From JAUWMI01 sp964454265 (GTDB lineage Bacteria; Sumerlaeota; Sumerlaeia; MWCT01; JAUWMI01), in assembly GCA_964454265.1 (NCBI GenBank), contig CAYVXD010000047.1, positions 1-27,122 of the forward strand: 27,122 nt of DNA, given 5' to 3'. The notes under the pieces were generated by a model. That model did no database searches and had not been told where the DNA came from. It worked only from the letters and a program-made list of their open reading frames with translations. Below, piece after piece: positions 7,988-15,833 of this stretch. Positions within the stretch are counted from its first letter, which is position 1; the number at the start of each line of letters is the position of its first letter. The position numbers were made by a program, and so were the translations under genes.

Positions 7988-9445
7988 CTACCTTCTCAGA
8001 CCCATATTCAGTTTTGCGACCTTTCCCGCCTCAATAGTTACCACATCCTCGACTGTCCCAAGGCCCGGCATCGAGGCACGTATTTGGTAACGCCCCGGTT
8101 CGAGGTCGAACACCGCATAGAACCCTGTACCATCAGTCTTCACACACTGCGCACCGATCTCCACCGCAGCCCCATCAACAACACGCTCAGCACCAGCGCT
8201 CACTGTGCCCATCACTATGCCTACCTCTGGTTTCGTCAGCCATTTCGCTTCGGGAACCTTTGCTTTCCGCTTGAAAAGCTTCTTCTTAACAGTTCTGAAG
8301 AATGCCTCCGGGTCTGTTACACCCTGATTGGTGCCCGTATAACAATACGTCAGGACTCCATCTATGCCTCCGATCTTGCGCGTGGCCTTTATCTGGGCGA
8401 TAGAGCCCTCAATGGAATTCATAAATGCGCCGTGGCCAATGATTGCATGACGGCCACTCTTCGTTTCGCCAGCCAGCCGAGCCCAGTCGAGATACTGTGC
8501 CTTTTGCTCCTCGTTGTGCTCCCGCTTATAGTTCATCAGGCAGTTAAGATCCAACAGATGACTATCCATCCAGCCTACCCAGTCCTGCAGCGTATTGACG
8601 TACGAGGCAGAAGTTTTGAAATTATCTAGCCCGCCCCATGTAATTGTTGCAGCCGATAGCTTTACCTCAGGCCTGACCGCTTTGATGTATGCGTAGACCT
8701 TACGCAAAAGGTCAGCCAGCTGCTGGCGCCGAAACTCTCCCCACTCAGCTGAATCGGGCTCCGGAATCCCTGTGCGATTATACAGCCGATTGAATCGCTG
8801 AATAGCTATAGGATGATACCCCCATGCGTTTGCCCTGTTCACCATCACCTCGGCATACCGAATGTAGTCGAACTGGATTCCATCCACCTCGTAGTATTTC
8901 ACGATATCCATCACCACATCGGTGGTGTAATCAATCACTTCCGGAATTGCCTGATCCAGATACTGACGGCCATTGTACTCGTTCTTCCCTTCATAGTCTT
9001 TCGACAACCATTCTGGATGGCGTAGCAGAATGTGCTTTGGCTCCCACTGGGGAATATCGTAGCCTTTGATCTTAGCTCGATACACGACCAACCATGCGTG
9101 GACTTCAATGTACTGCTTCCCACCTGAAGTATTGTGACAGAGCTCGATCAAGTAGCCGAGAGGATTAAAGTCACTCGGAGTGATGTCGGTAGCTTTCGGC
9201 TCGATATGTGAATTATAGTAGGCATCGCACATCTTGCGCACTTCCACAAACAGTGCGTTGTAGTTGTGGTCGCGGGCCGTCTGCACAAGCGCCTCGACCT
9301 CAGCCGGTGTATGGAAACCCGGGCTAAATGCGTCAACCCAGAGACCGCGATATTCCACAGACTTGCAGGGCCAGAATCCCAGGCTTATTGAAGTGAGCAG
9401 AAAACATACCACGACTGCCGCACCAACCTTCGTCTTCTTCATCAT
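7988..9445 (-). CDS. GHL10 glycoside hydrolase-like protein with C-terminal beta-sandwich
   Basis: Residues 1-23 are a signal peptide. Residues about 30-370 form the glycosyl-hydrolase-like 10 (DUF187) barrel: it opens with YRGLWVDAFSPGF, continues with VEVRKMCDAYYNS, and has the DGIQFDYIRY strand expected to carry catalytic acids. Residues about 403-485 are a carboxypeptidase-regulatory-like beta-sandwich (GTVSAGAERVVDGA, GFYAVFDLEPGRYQI). E. coli DigH (YddW), a GHL10 protein, cleaves peptidoglycan glycan strands that lack stem peptides, so a similar activity is a reasonable hypothesis. AAAGGAG precedes the start. The gene converges with the D-aminoacylase gene across a 44-base gap and lies downstream of a ChbG-type gene on the same strand, 91 bases away. 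The fold is firm; the substrate is inferred. Confidence 0.88.
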   Translation of the reverse strand: MMKKTKVGAAVVVCFLLTSISLGFWPCKSVEYRGLWVDAFSPGFHTPAEVEALVQTARDHNYNALFVEVRKMCDAYYNSHIEPKATDITPSDFNPLGYLIELCHNTSGGKQYIEVHAWLVVYRAKIKGYDIPQWEPKHILLRHPEWLSKDYEGKNEYNGRQYLDQAIPEVIDYTTDVVMDIVKYYEVDGIQFDYIRYAEVMVNRANAWGYHPIAIQRFNRLYNRTGIPEPDSAEWGEFRRQQLADLLRKVYAYIKAVRPEVKLSAATITWGGLDNFKTSASYVNTLQDWVGWMDSHLLDLNCLMNYKREHNEEQKAQYLDWARLAGETKSGRHAIIGHGAFMNSIEGSIAQIKATRKIGGIDGVLTYCYTGTNQGVTDPEAFFRTVKKKLFKRKAKVPEAKWLTKPEVGIVMGTVSAGAERVVDGAAVEIGAQCVKTDGTGFYAVFDLEPGRYQIRASMPGLGTVEDVVTIEAGKVAKLNMGLRR

Positions 9446-9536
9446 CGCCTTCTCCTTTTCTCAAGGACGTTCTACGTCAACCAGCCGTATACTTCTTCCA
9501 GTTCAGTTCCAGAGCATGCGGCTTTTTCTCTTCCTG

Positions 9537-10340
9537 TCAACCGTTTTTCACACGCAAAAGCTCATTTCCCACGTCGCGATACCCAACGAGAGAGATCTTA
9601 CGTTGCCGGATAATTGCCTTAATCGTCACGCTGGTCAGCGCCGCAGTAATCGCTCCTCGATGTGCCGCAACGTTCTCCAATCCCCCTGGATTTGCATCCA
9701 CTAGCCCTTGCATTTCCAGGCTGTTCAGACCAGGATGGCAGACAAAGAGCCAGAGGCCCGGGCCAATCTCGCGCAGTATCTTTGCAATCGCCCAGCGCTT
9801 TTTGCGATACGGCACCGCATAAACACTCAGACTGTCGCCCTTACGATAGTCCCATGCCACAGGCAGCCCATAGTCATTGGCGATCCGTTGAATCAGCTGC
9901 CGTAATTCAGGTCTTGCCACCAGCGAATGCATATGATGATCCAGGTGGCTTATGTTCACTCCTTTTTTGATAGCCAGGTCAATCTGTGCGCGTAGTTCTC
10001 GTTCGACCTCCTCAAGTCGTGGTTTTGCGCGTAAAAATTCCTGTGTACTGCCGAACAAATAGCCTTCCTCATCAACCAGTGAAGGAACCTCTGTGGCCGG
10101 CAACACTGGCTTCCAGCGGTAGAACTTCCATTCGCCATTGACTGTCAGGTGAATACCTACGCTCAGCCGGACATGACGTTTGCAAATCTCAACTGCTTCG
10201 GGAAACCAGGGCGGAGGAACCATTACTGATGCTGAGGTGAGAATCCCGTCTCTAAAAGCCTTCTCAGTCGCAACATTTACCGAGTGACACATCCCAAAAT
10301 CATCCCCTCGGACAATCAGGCGAATTCGCTTTGAACTCAT
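9537..10340 (-). CDS. ChbG/YdjC-family carbohydrate deacetylase, cytoplasmic paralogue
   Basis: YdjC/ChbG proteins are metal-dependent deacetylases of N-acetylated sugars such as chitooligosaccharides. I choose the ATG at 10340, which has GGAGAGGG just upstream, giving 267 residues; an ATG 48 bases earlier has poorer support. No signal peptide follows (SSKRIRLIVRGDDFGM). Motifs in order are RGDDFGMCHS with the metal/catalytic aspartates, GIHLTVNGEW with a metal histidine, LDHHMH with the second histidine, and CHPGLNSLEMQG near the C-terminus. The protein is a clear paralogue of the lipoprotein at 11709-12599, sharing PVLP.TEVPSLVDE.GY and the RGAITAALTS region. It lies upstream of the GHL10 gene on the same strand and may share its transcript. 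The substrate is unknown. Confidence 0.88.
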   Translation of the reverse strand: MSSKRIRLIVRGDDFGMCHSVNVATEKAFRDGILTSASVMVPPPWFPEAVEICKRHVRLSVGIHLTVNGEWKFYRWKPVLPATEVPSLVDEEGYLFGSTQEFLRAKPRLEEVERELRAQIDLAIKKGVNISHLDHHMHSLVARPELRQLIQRIANDYGLPVAWDYRKGDSLSVYAVPYRKKRWAIAKILREIGPGLWLFVCHPGLNSLEMQGLVDANPGGLENVAAHRGAITAALTSVTIKAIIRQRKISLVGYRDVGNELLRVKNG

Positions 10341-10834
10341 CTCCCTCTCCTTCTCTATTTGCAAGAGTATGCGTGAAAACGCTGGCACAAAGAGTCATCC
10401 TGCGGGCCGTGCGCCGCCACATCACTGAAAAGCCAAAATTGCACACTCGGAGCATGTAAGACAACTTAAATCATTACTACCGCGAAAAGATTGTTCCGTT
10501 GCCTTAGCATTTAATGTTGACAGCCCTTTCGTCGTGGAAGAACTATTAAGAATCCCTAACAAAATGGATATTGTGAATGTCCCTCATGCTTAACTATTTT
10601 GCTGTAGCCAGGTGGCACGGGCTTCCAGCCCGTGAAGAATCATGGGCAAGATGCTCATGCCACGTCTTTTTTCAGCTCTGAAATGTCTAAGATCGGAATA
10701 AACCTCCATTTTGATAGGAACTCTAAGGAAGCATTGAGTTGCATGACGTCTGCCAGATGCGCGGCGGGGTTCCAACTTGAATCTTACAAAGCGACGGACG
10801 AGCAGATTTCGTAGCTGACCGAGGCCGATACAGC
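10341..10834. other. Divergent intergenic region with structured repeat
   Basis: This 494-base gap separates genes read in opposite directions, so it should hold promoters for both, but I see no convincing pair of boxes. It contains the two-hairpin repeat at 10612-10663. No credible coding frame was found. Confidence 0.5.
10612..10663. repeat. Two-hairpin intergenic repeat element
   Basis: Terminal arms GTGGCA (10612-10617) and TGCCAC (10658-10663) enclose two perfect or near-perfect hairpins. The first is CACGGGCT/AGCCCGTG with loop TCC (10616-10634). The second is CATGGGCA/TGCTCATG with loop AGA and one G-T pair (10641-10659). The layout would fold as a cruciform or three-way junction in DNA or RNA. 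Elements of this look recur in many environmental genomes, which is from memory and not tested here. Confidence 0.65.
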
Positions 10835-11503
10835 ATGATCTCACGCAGGGAACGTATAGCTGTTGTCATTCTGTCTATTGCACTGGCCGTGTTTGCCATG
10901 GTGTTCTACTTTTGGGCACGCGAGACCTACGTTTTGAAGAAAAACTACAACACGGCCATGGAAACCTACCAGGAGATCAATCGCTCGTATCCTTTTACCC
11001 CTGAGGAAGATCAGAAGCTAAGTATCGAACAATGTGACTCGTTTTTCCAAATCCAGCAGCGGCTCAGCGCCGACCCAGCGCTTCGCGCAACGTTTGCACC
11101 AGGTGCGCGCATGTACGGCGGTAAGGAGAAATGTCGCCTATGGGTCAGCGTCGTGCCAACACATCAGCAGGCCCTTTTGGACATCCAAATGTCGTTTAAC
11201 GAATATCAATGGATAACCCGCCGTATTTTCACAACGCTCCTTGTCGCCGCTGATCAAGGAAACCAGGTGGCGCACGACGTGGTGACTGGGTTCCACAGCT
11301 ACATCCGCAAGCTCCGCTATTATCAGACCTACGTGCAGAAGATCGTGGAGTCAACGGAAAAGAGGTTACGTGAGCGAACCAGCGCCATCACTGCTTCCGA
11401 AATCGAACTCACCCTTCAGCTTCTGCGAAAGCATCCTATCCCGCCTGAGGTGATGCATTTTTATTTCTCTGTGCTGCGTCAGGATTTACACCTCATGCGG
11501 TGA
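10835..11503 (+). CDS. Hypothetical protein with N-terminal membrane anchor
   Basis: I do not recognise this 222-residue protein. Residues about 8-28 (ERIAVVILSIALAVFAMVFY) form one membrane helix after a basic start (MISRRER), so the remainder should face the periplasm. The rest is polar and probably mostly helical, with heptad-like stretches near 115-190. There are two cysteines, near 67 and 100. No catalytic motif is visible. The start has only a weak GAGG before it; no better alternative exists. It sits between the two ChbG-type paralogues and reads toward the lipoprotein copy, 205 bases away, which hints at a link but does not prove one. Confidence 0.65.
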   Translation: MISRRERIAVVILSIALAVFAMVFYFWARETYVLKKNYNTAMETYQEINRSYPFTPEEDQKLSIEQCDSFFQIQQRLSADPALRATFAPGARMYGGKEKCRLWVSVVPTHQQALLDIQMSFNEYQWITRRIFTTLLVAADQGNQVAHDVVTGFHSYIRKLRYYQTYVQKIVESTEKRLRERTSAITASEIELTLQLLRKHPIPPEVMHFYFSVLRQDLHLMR

Positions 11504-11638
11504 GAAAGCCCAGGGATTCCAAACCTTTCATGTGCCCTGCTCGACCAATGATGACGAGTGACTGTTGCCCAAGCTAAAGCTCTTTGAATTATGTTTGTGA
11601 TCATCCCATACGGCTCTTTTGTCAACTCAAATTTCCGG

Positions 11639-11667
11639 TTGCAAACAATCGGAAACAGTTGTAGAAA
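11639..11667 (+). promoter_or_regulatory. Possible promoter for the ChbG-type lipoprotein gene
   Basis: TTGCAA (11639-11644), a 17-base spacer and TAGAAA (11662-11667) match four of six positions at each box. The start codon lies 41 bases further on. Confidence 0.33.
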
Positions 11668-11708
11668 TATCTGAAACTTCACAATAGACCAGGGAGGGGC
11701 AGAAAGAA

Positions 11709-12599
11709 ATGACAAAACGAGTAGCTATCGTTGTGGCCCTGATAGGACTCACAGGATGTGCAATCATCCACCAAGGCGAAGCGCCTGGTACAGCTGAAAA
11801 ACCAATCCGGCTGATTATTCGTGCAGACGACCTCGGTATGTGTCGCTCAGTGAATCTGGGGGTTGAAAAGGGCTTTAAAAAAGGAGTGCTGACATGCACG
11901 TCACTGATGGTGCCGTGCCCGTGGTTCAAAGACGCGGCCCAGATTTGTCGCAATTACCCAGATTTGCAGGTCGGCGTTCACCTCACGCTAAACAGTGAGT
12001 GGGCAGAATATCGGTGGGGGCCTGTTTTGCCGATTAGCGAAGTCCCCAGTCTGGTTGACGAGGACGGCTATTTCTACCCCACAGTCAAGCAGTTTCTTGA
12101 TGCTAATCCCAGGCCAGAAGAAGTTGAGAAGGAGCTGCGGGCACAGGTGAAACGTGCCTACCAGTATGGGATTGACGTGACGTACGTTGACTATCACATG
12201 GGGACGGCTGTATCGACGCCAGAGTTTCGAAAAATCGTTGAGAAAATCGCCCTGGAACACCAAATCCCGGTATCGCGATATTACGGCGAGGAGGATACGC
12301 CGAACATTTATCATACGCCACCGCCCCATAAAACAAAACGAATGGTGGAAATTCTGGAGGAGCTCCAGCCAGGATTCTGGCTGTTTGTTTGCCATCCAGG
12401 ACTCGATGGCATTGAAATGCAAGGGATGAGCGCAGTGAGCCCGGCGAGTTTACAGAATATTGCGGCGAACCGTGGCGCAGTGACCCGTGCCCTGACTAGC
12501 CCCGCTGTCAAACGCGTAATCCAGCGTCGCCAGATTGAGCTGCTTGGCTATCGCGACATCCGCGACTCCATTGTACGTACATCAGCCTCAAAGCCTTAA
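11709..12599 (+). CDS. ChbG/YdjC-family deacetylase, predicted lipoprotein
   Basis: The second YdjC-family protein in the window, 296 residues. It begins with a lipoprotein signal whose lipobox LTGC ends near residue 17, so it should be anchored in a membrane facing the periplasm or outside. The catalytic domain follows directly: RADDLGMCRSVN with the two aspartates, GVHLTLNSEW with a metal histidine, VDYHMG with the second histidine, and CHPGLDGIEMQG. All the key positions of the paralogue at 9537-10340 are kept. GGGAGGGG stands before the ATG. Most characterised ChbG enzymes work on sugars in the cytoplasm, so a lipidated form is unusual and suggests deacetylation of an extracytoplasmic glycan. 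The family call is firm and the location well supported. Confidence 0.88.
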   Translation: MTKRVAIVVALIGLTGCAIIHQGEAPGTAEKPIRLIIRADDLGMCRSVNLGVEKGFKKGVLTCTSLMVPCPWFKDAAQICRNYPDLQVGVHLTLNSEWAEYRWGPVLPISEVPSLVDEDGYFYPTVKQFLDANPRPEEVEKELRAQVKRAYQYGIDVTYVDYHMGTAVSTPEFRKIVEKIALEHQIPVSRYYGEEDTPNIYHTPPPHKTKRMVEILEELQPGFWLFVCHPGLDGIEMQGMSAVSPASLQNIAANRGAVTRALTSPAVKRVIQRRQIELLGYRDIRDSIVRTSASKP

Positions 12600-12635
12600 G
12601 ACAACGCGTATCCTCTTTCTCTCGTTCTCTCTTTC

Positions 12636-13799
12636 TCAAATTTTGATGAAGATTTTCTTGCGGTAAAGAATCCACATCAAGCCGCACCAGAGTATAACGT
12701 AGCTGGCGCCCCAGGCCGCTGACGAAATGTAATCGCCGAAAATATGGGGAATCCAGCTTTTGTATAAATTGTCGTAGAGAAAATATTTCAGATAGACCGT
12801 CTTGCCCGCGGCATCTTCCCACCGAATCCAAACAGTTGTGTAGGCCATGACGCTCACCCCGAAGTATGCGGTGATTGCATTCGTACCATACACCACGAAG
12901 GGCTTCGACCAGGCTCTGTAGCCTTTTATATCAATGATCCAGTAGCATACGCCCAGACACAGCAGCGCCCAGCCAGTAGTGTGGAAGACATAGGAGGGGG
13001 TCCAGAGGTTCTTATTGAACGGTATATCGTGTTTCCAGATGCTCGCCACGATAAGTAACAGCGCGCCGGCCACAGCCATGCCGGCAACCTTTTCATAGCC
13101 GCCTCGCTCCTTATTTCTCAGCCAATGGCCGCACAACACTCCCGCCAGCATAGAACTGATTGAAGGTATCGTGCTCAGGAGGCCTTCGGGGTCGTGGCCC
13201 ATCCCGAGGGTCTTGTCAAATTCATATAAATACACGCCCATAAGTTTCGTATCAATGTAATCGGCGAGATTGGCAAATTTCTCCAGCCCACCTGGCCCAT
13301 GACCCGGCACAGGCACGAATTTCAACAATAAATAATAAAGTGCCAATAATCCCACTGCCCAGGCCGCCTGCGCACGCACCCCACCATACATAATGATCAG
13401 GGAGACGAAGAAGTAACAGATTGCGATACGGTGTAGCACGCCAATGAATCTATAATGTTCCAGGTATGCACCCCAGGCAGTTAGCATAATGATGCACCCT
13501 AGAATGTACAAAATGACAGTCCGCCTCACGACCTGGAGAAACAAATCTTTTTTGCTCGCGCCCCGCTCTAGCCGCTTGCTGAAACTAAAAACCATCGCCA
13601 CGCCTACAATGAAAAGAAAGAAAGGAAAAATCAGATCAGTAGCAGTACAGCCGTGCCATCCGGCGTGCCGAAGCGGGCTAAAAACGTGACCCCAATCGCC
13701 CGCGTTGTTGACCTGGAACATCGCAGCGATAGTTAGCCCTCGAAAAGCATCCAGCGATACTAAACGCCCCGGCTTGATCGGCTCAAGTGCGTCAGACAT
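12636..13799 (-). CDS. NagX/HGSNAT-like membrane acyltransferase (DUF5009 type)
   Basis: A polytopic membrane protein of 387 residues with about ten hydrophobic segments. The N-terminal RLVSLDAFRGLTI and the following HAGWHGCTATDLIFPFFLF match the heparan-alpha-glucosaminide N-acetyltransferase/NagX group, in which the membrane domain moves acetyl groups across the membrane onto amino sugars. Bacterial NagX genes commonly lie with N-acetylglucosamine use genes, and here the gene converges with a ChbG-type deacetylase lipoprotein across only 36 bases. GGAGG is 7 bases before the start. A deacetylase and a possible acetyltransferase side by side would allow both removal and return of acetyl groups on the same sugar; that is inference. 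A role in binding or transport of amino sugars is the alternative. Confidence 0.85.
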   Translation of the reverse strand: MSDALEPIKPGRLVSLDAFRGLTIAAMFQVNNAGDWGHVFSPLRHAGWHGCTATDLIFPFFLFIVGVAMVFSFSKRLERGASKKDLFLQVVRRTVILYILGCIIMLTAWGAYLEHYRFIGVLHRIAICYFFVSLIIMYGGVRAQAAWAVGLLALYYLLLKFVPVPGHGPGGLEKFANLADYIDTKLMGVYLYEFDKTLGMGHDPEGLLSTIPSISSMLAGVLCGHWLRNKERGGYEKVAGMAVAGALLLIVASIWKHDIPFNKNLWTPSYVFHTTGWALLCLGVCYWIIDIKGYRAWSKPFVVYGTNAITAYFGVSVMAYTTVWIRWEDAAGKTVYLKYFLYDNLYKSWIPHIFGDYISSAAWGASYVILWCGLMWILYRKKIFIKI

Positions 13800-14259
13800 A
13801 GAGAACCTCCGCTTCGAAATACACCAGCTCGCCCCCTTTAGTGGGTTACAAACATTGCCGATCTATTACGTAAGGTCAACGAAAATGAATACTCTGTCAT
13901 CCTGTCCAATCAAAAGCGCCGGTGAGTACTGAGGATAAGCCAAGAATGAGACAAAAGATGAAATCAATCGACTATTCAAAATATTATATGACTGTTTAAA
14001 AAACAAAGCGATTTGCTAAAAGAGAGTTTTGTAAAAGATCTTTCCTTATCAGAGACTGCAAATTACGCAAGTCATCCCCAATAATCCGCAACTAAACAGC
14101 TTATTTCCCTTTACAATTGTGTTTCTTATCGGGTAATGAAATAAGTGTAAGTAAATGCCGCAGCGTTTCTTTGTGGCCAAAGGTACAGTAGTCTTATTGT
14201 ATATGAAAAAATTCAGGCGACGTTCATAAAAACAAGCACTGAAATACTCGGAATATCCT
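13800..14259. other. AT-rich divergent intergenic region
   Basis: This 460-base gap is richer in A and T than its surroundings, especially 13960-14150. It separates genes read in opposite directions and so should hold promoters for the NagX-like gene and for the paired membrane proteins. A loose TTGTGG...TATTGT arrangement occurs near 14170-14200, but I would not assert it. No gene or RNA was recognised. Confidence 0.45.
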
Positions 14260-14934
14260 ATGGAATCTTGGGGCGATAATATTAAAATCTGGTGGAAGAG
14301 TCTGGTTCATCCAGAGACTGCGGACGAACTGGTACTTGAAGTAGTGAAGTCAGCAGGGTTTAACCGATCCCTGCTGCTTGGCATTGCCTTTCTTTATGCT
14401 GTCTATGGGTTAAGCATGGGGCTTTTCCGGGGAGCTTATCCTGGGCTGGTGGCAGCCGTAAAATTACCATTCCTCTTCCTTTTTACGCAGGTGATCTGTT
14501 TTCCTCTTTTTTATGTCTTGAACTGTCTCATGGGTCCGCGCCTGAAGATCAACCACTGCTTTCGGCTGCTTTTACTGGCAACAAGCGCCAATGCCATCGC
14601 ACTCGCCAGTTATGCACCGATCAGCTATTTCTTCACGCTCACCACGTCCAAAATGGGGTATCATTTTCTGGTGCTCATGCACGTGGCGGTTTTTGCCGTG
14701 GCGGGGATTCTGAGTATCGTTGTGATTGCACTGGTCGTTCGCTCAACTGCCTCAAGACTGAAATACAGAATACGTCCTGCGTTCATAATTGCCTGGAGCA
14801 CGTTATACGCCTTTATAGGTACACAAATGGCCTGGGTACTGCGGCCGTGGATTGGAACGTGGACAGTGCCTTATGCACCTTTTCGCCCATTAGAAGGGTC
14901 GTTCATTGAATCTGTAATAAAGTTACTCCTGTAA
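14260..14934 (+). CDS. Uncharacterised multi-pass membrane protein, first of a tandem pair
   Basis: I recognise no named function. The 224-residue protein has a short soluble start (ESWGDNIKIWWKSLVHPET) and then about five to six hydrophobic segments. It is a clear paralogue of the next gene. Shared positions include a CFPLFYVLN/VFPPIYVSN segment, an LLLATSANAIALAS/LLLASIAISSTVLAS helix, a FFTLTT/FFSLTT turn, GTQMAWVLRP/GTQLAWVLRP and a C-terminal FRP...G.F.ESV motif at residues 197-219. The general layout resembles YIP1-like membrane proteins. No strong ribosome site precedes the ATG. The next gene starts 24 bases after its stop, so the two are almost certainly co-transcribed. Confidence 0.78.
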   Translation: MESWGDNIKIWWKSLVHPETADELVLEVVKSAGFNRSLLLGIAFLYAVYGLSMGLFRGAYPGLVAAVKLPFLFLFTQVICFPLFYVLNCLMGPRLKINHCFRLLLLATSANAIALASYAPISYFFTLTTSKMGYHFLVLMHVAVFAVAGILSIVVIALVVRSTASRLKYRIRPAFIIAWSTLYAFIGTQMAWVLRPWIGTWTVPYAPFRPLEGSFIESVIKLLL

Positions 14935-14958
14935 AACTACGAAAAAGGAGGAAGTCAA

Positions 14959-15822
14959 ATGTATGAAAATGATCTGCCACCCGAAGGTGAAGGTCTATCG
15001 CCGGATGAAACCCAGGCCCATAAGCCCGAACTAAGGAATGAAAAAGAAAAGAAAGTGAGCGAAGAACCTGAACCTTCCCCGCCCGAACCTGCGTGTTTTC
15101 CGCGGGGGTTCTGGAAAGGCGCGGATTACCTTCTGCACCATCCTGAAGAAGTTCTCGAGTCCTTCAAGCGCGATAAAGACCTCGGGCGGTTGTCGCGCAT
15201 CTTCTTTGTCATCTCCCTTATCATGGCTGCCATCTACGGCGCGGTCATGGGAGCCACCAATTTACTCCAGGGCTCATCAATGCCGCTCGACGGTAAACTC
15301 TTGATGATCCTCATAACTGGAATTAAGGTGCCTGTTCTCTTTTTGCTCACACTGATCATTGTCTTTCCGCCGATTTATGTTTCGAATGCGTTTGTTGGGG
15401 TGCGTCTGTCATTTCAGAAGATGCTGGCGCTGCTACTTGCTTCGATTGCAATTAGCTCAACTGTTCTGGCAAGCACGGCGACGGTTGCCTTATTTTTCTC
15501 GCTCACGACGAAAAGCTATAACTTTATCAAACTGCTTCACGTGTTCTTCTTCATCTGTGCAGGATATTCCGGTTTGAGCTATCTTTTTGGATGTATCAAA
15601 GCGATTTCACCACCGGGGATGCGTCAAACACCAGGAAAGCTATTTGTGGTTTGGCTCTTGCTGTATATTTTCGTAGGAACGCAACTGGCGTGGGTATTGC
15701 GCCCGTTTGTCGGTTCGCCGAATGAAAAATTCCAGGTGTTCCGTCCACGCTCCGGTAATTTCTATGAGTCGGTTCTTTATTCTTCCAGGAAGGTGTTTTC
15801 AGAGATCGACTGGCGTGATTGA
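14959..15822 (+). CDS. Uncharacterised multi-pass membrane protein, second of a tandem pair
   Basis: A 287-residue paralogue of the preceding protein. It adds an N-terminal polar tail of about 70 residues rich in E, K and P (PPEGEGLSPDE, EEPEPSPPEPA), probably disordered and cytoplasmic. About five to six hydrophobic segments follow. The C-terminal motif VLRPFVGSP...FRPRSGNFYESV at residues 246-273 ends just after the last helix and is the best-kept part of the pair. AAAGGAGG before the ATG is a much stronger ribosome site than that of the first gene. It ends 11 bases before the convergent DUF4185 gene. A two-subunit membrane complex is plausible; no catalytic motif is visible. Confidence 0.78.
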   Translation: MYENDLPPEGEGLSPDETQAHKPELRNEKEKKVSEEPEPSPPEPACFPRGFWKGADYLLHHPEEVLESFKRDKDLGRLSRIFFVISLIMAAIYGAVMGATNLLQGSSMPLDGKLLMILITGIKVPVLFLLTLIIVFPPIYVSNAFVGVRLSFQKMLALLLASIAISSTVLASTATVALFFSLTTKSYNFIKLLHVFFFICAGYSGLSYLFGCIKAISPPGMRQTPGKLFVVWLLLYIFVGTQLAWVLRPFVGSPNEKFQVFRPRSGNFYESVLYSSRKVFSEIDWRD

Positions 15823-15833
15823 AAAGACTATCT

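Noticed and set aside
8084..8629. Plus-strand open frame of 181 codons
   Set aside because: It is antisense to the GHL10 gene, which has a signal peptide and family motifs.
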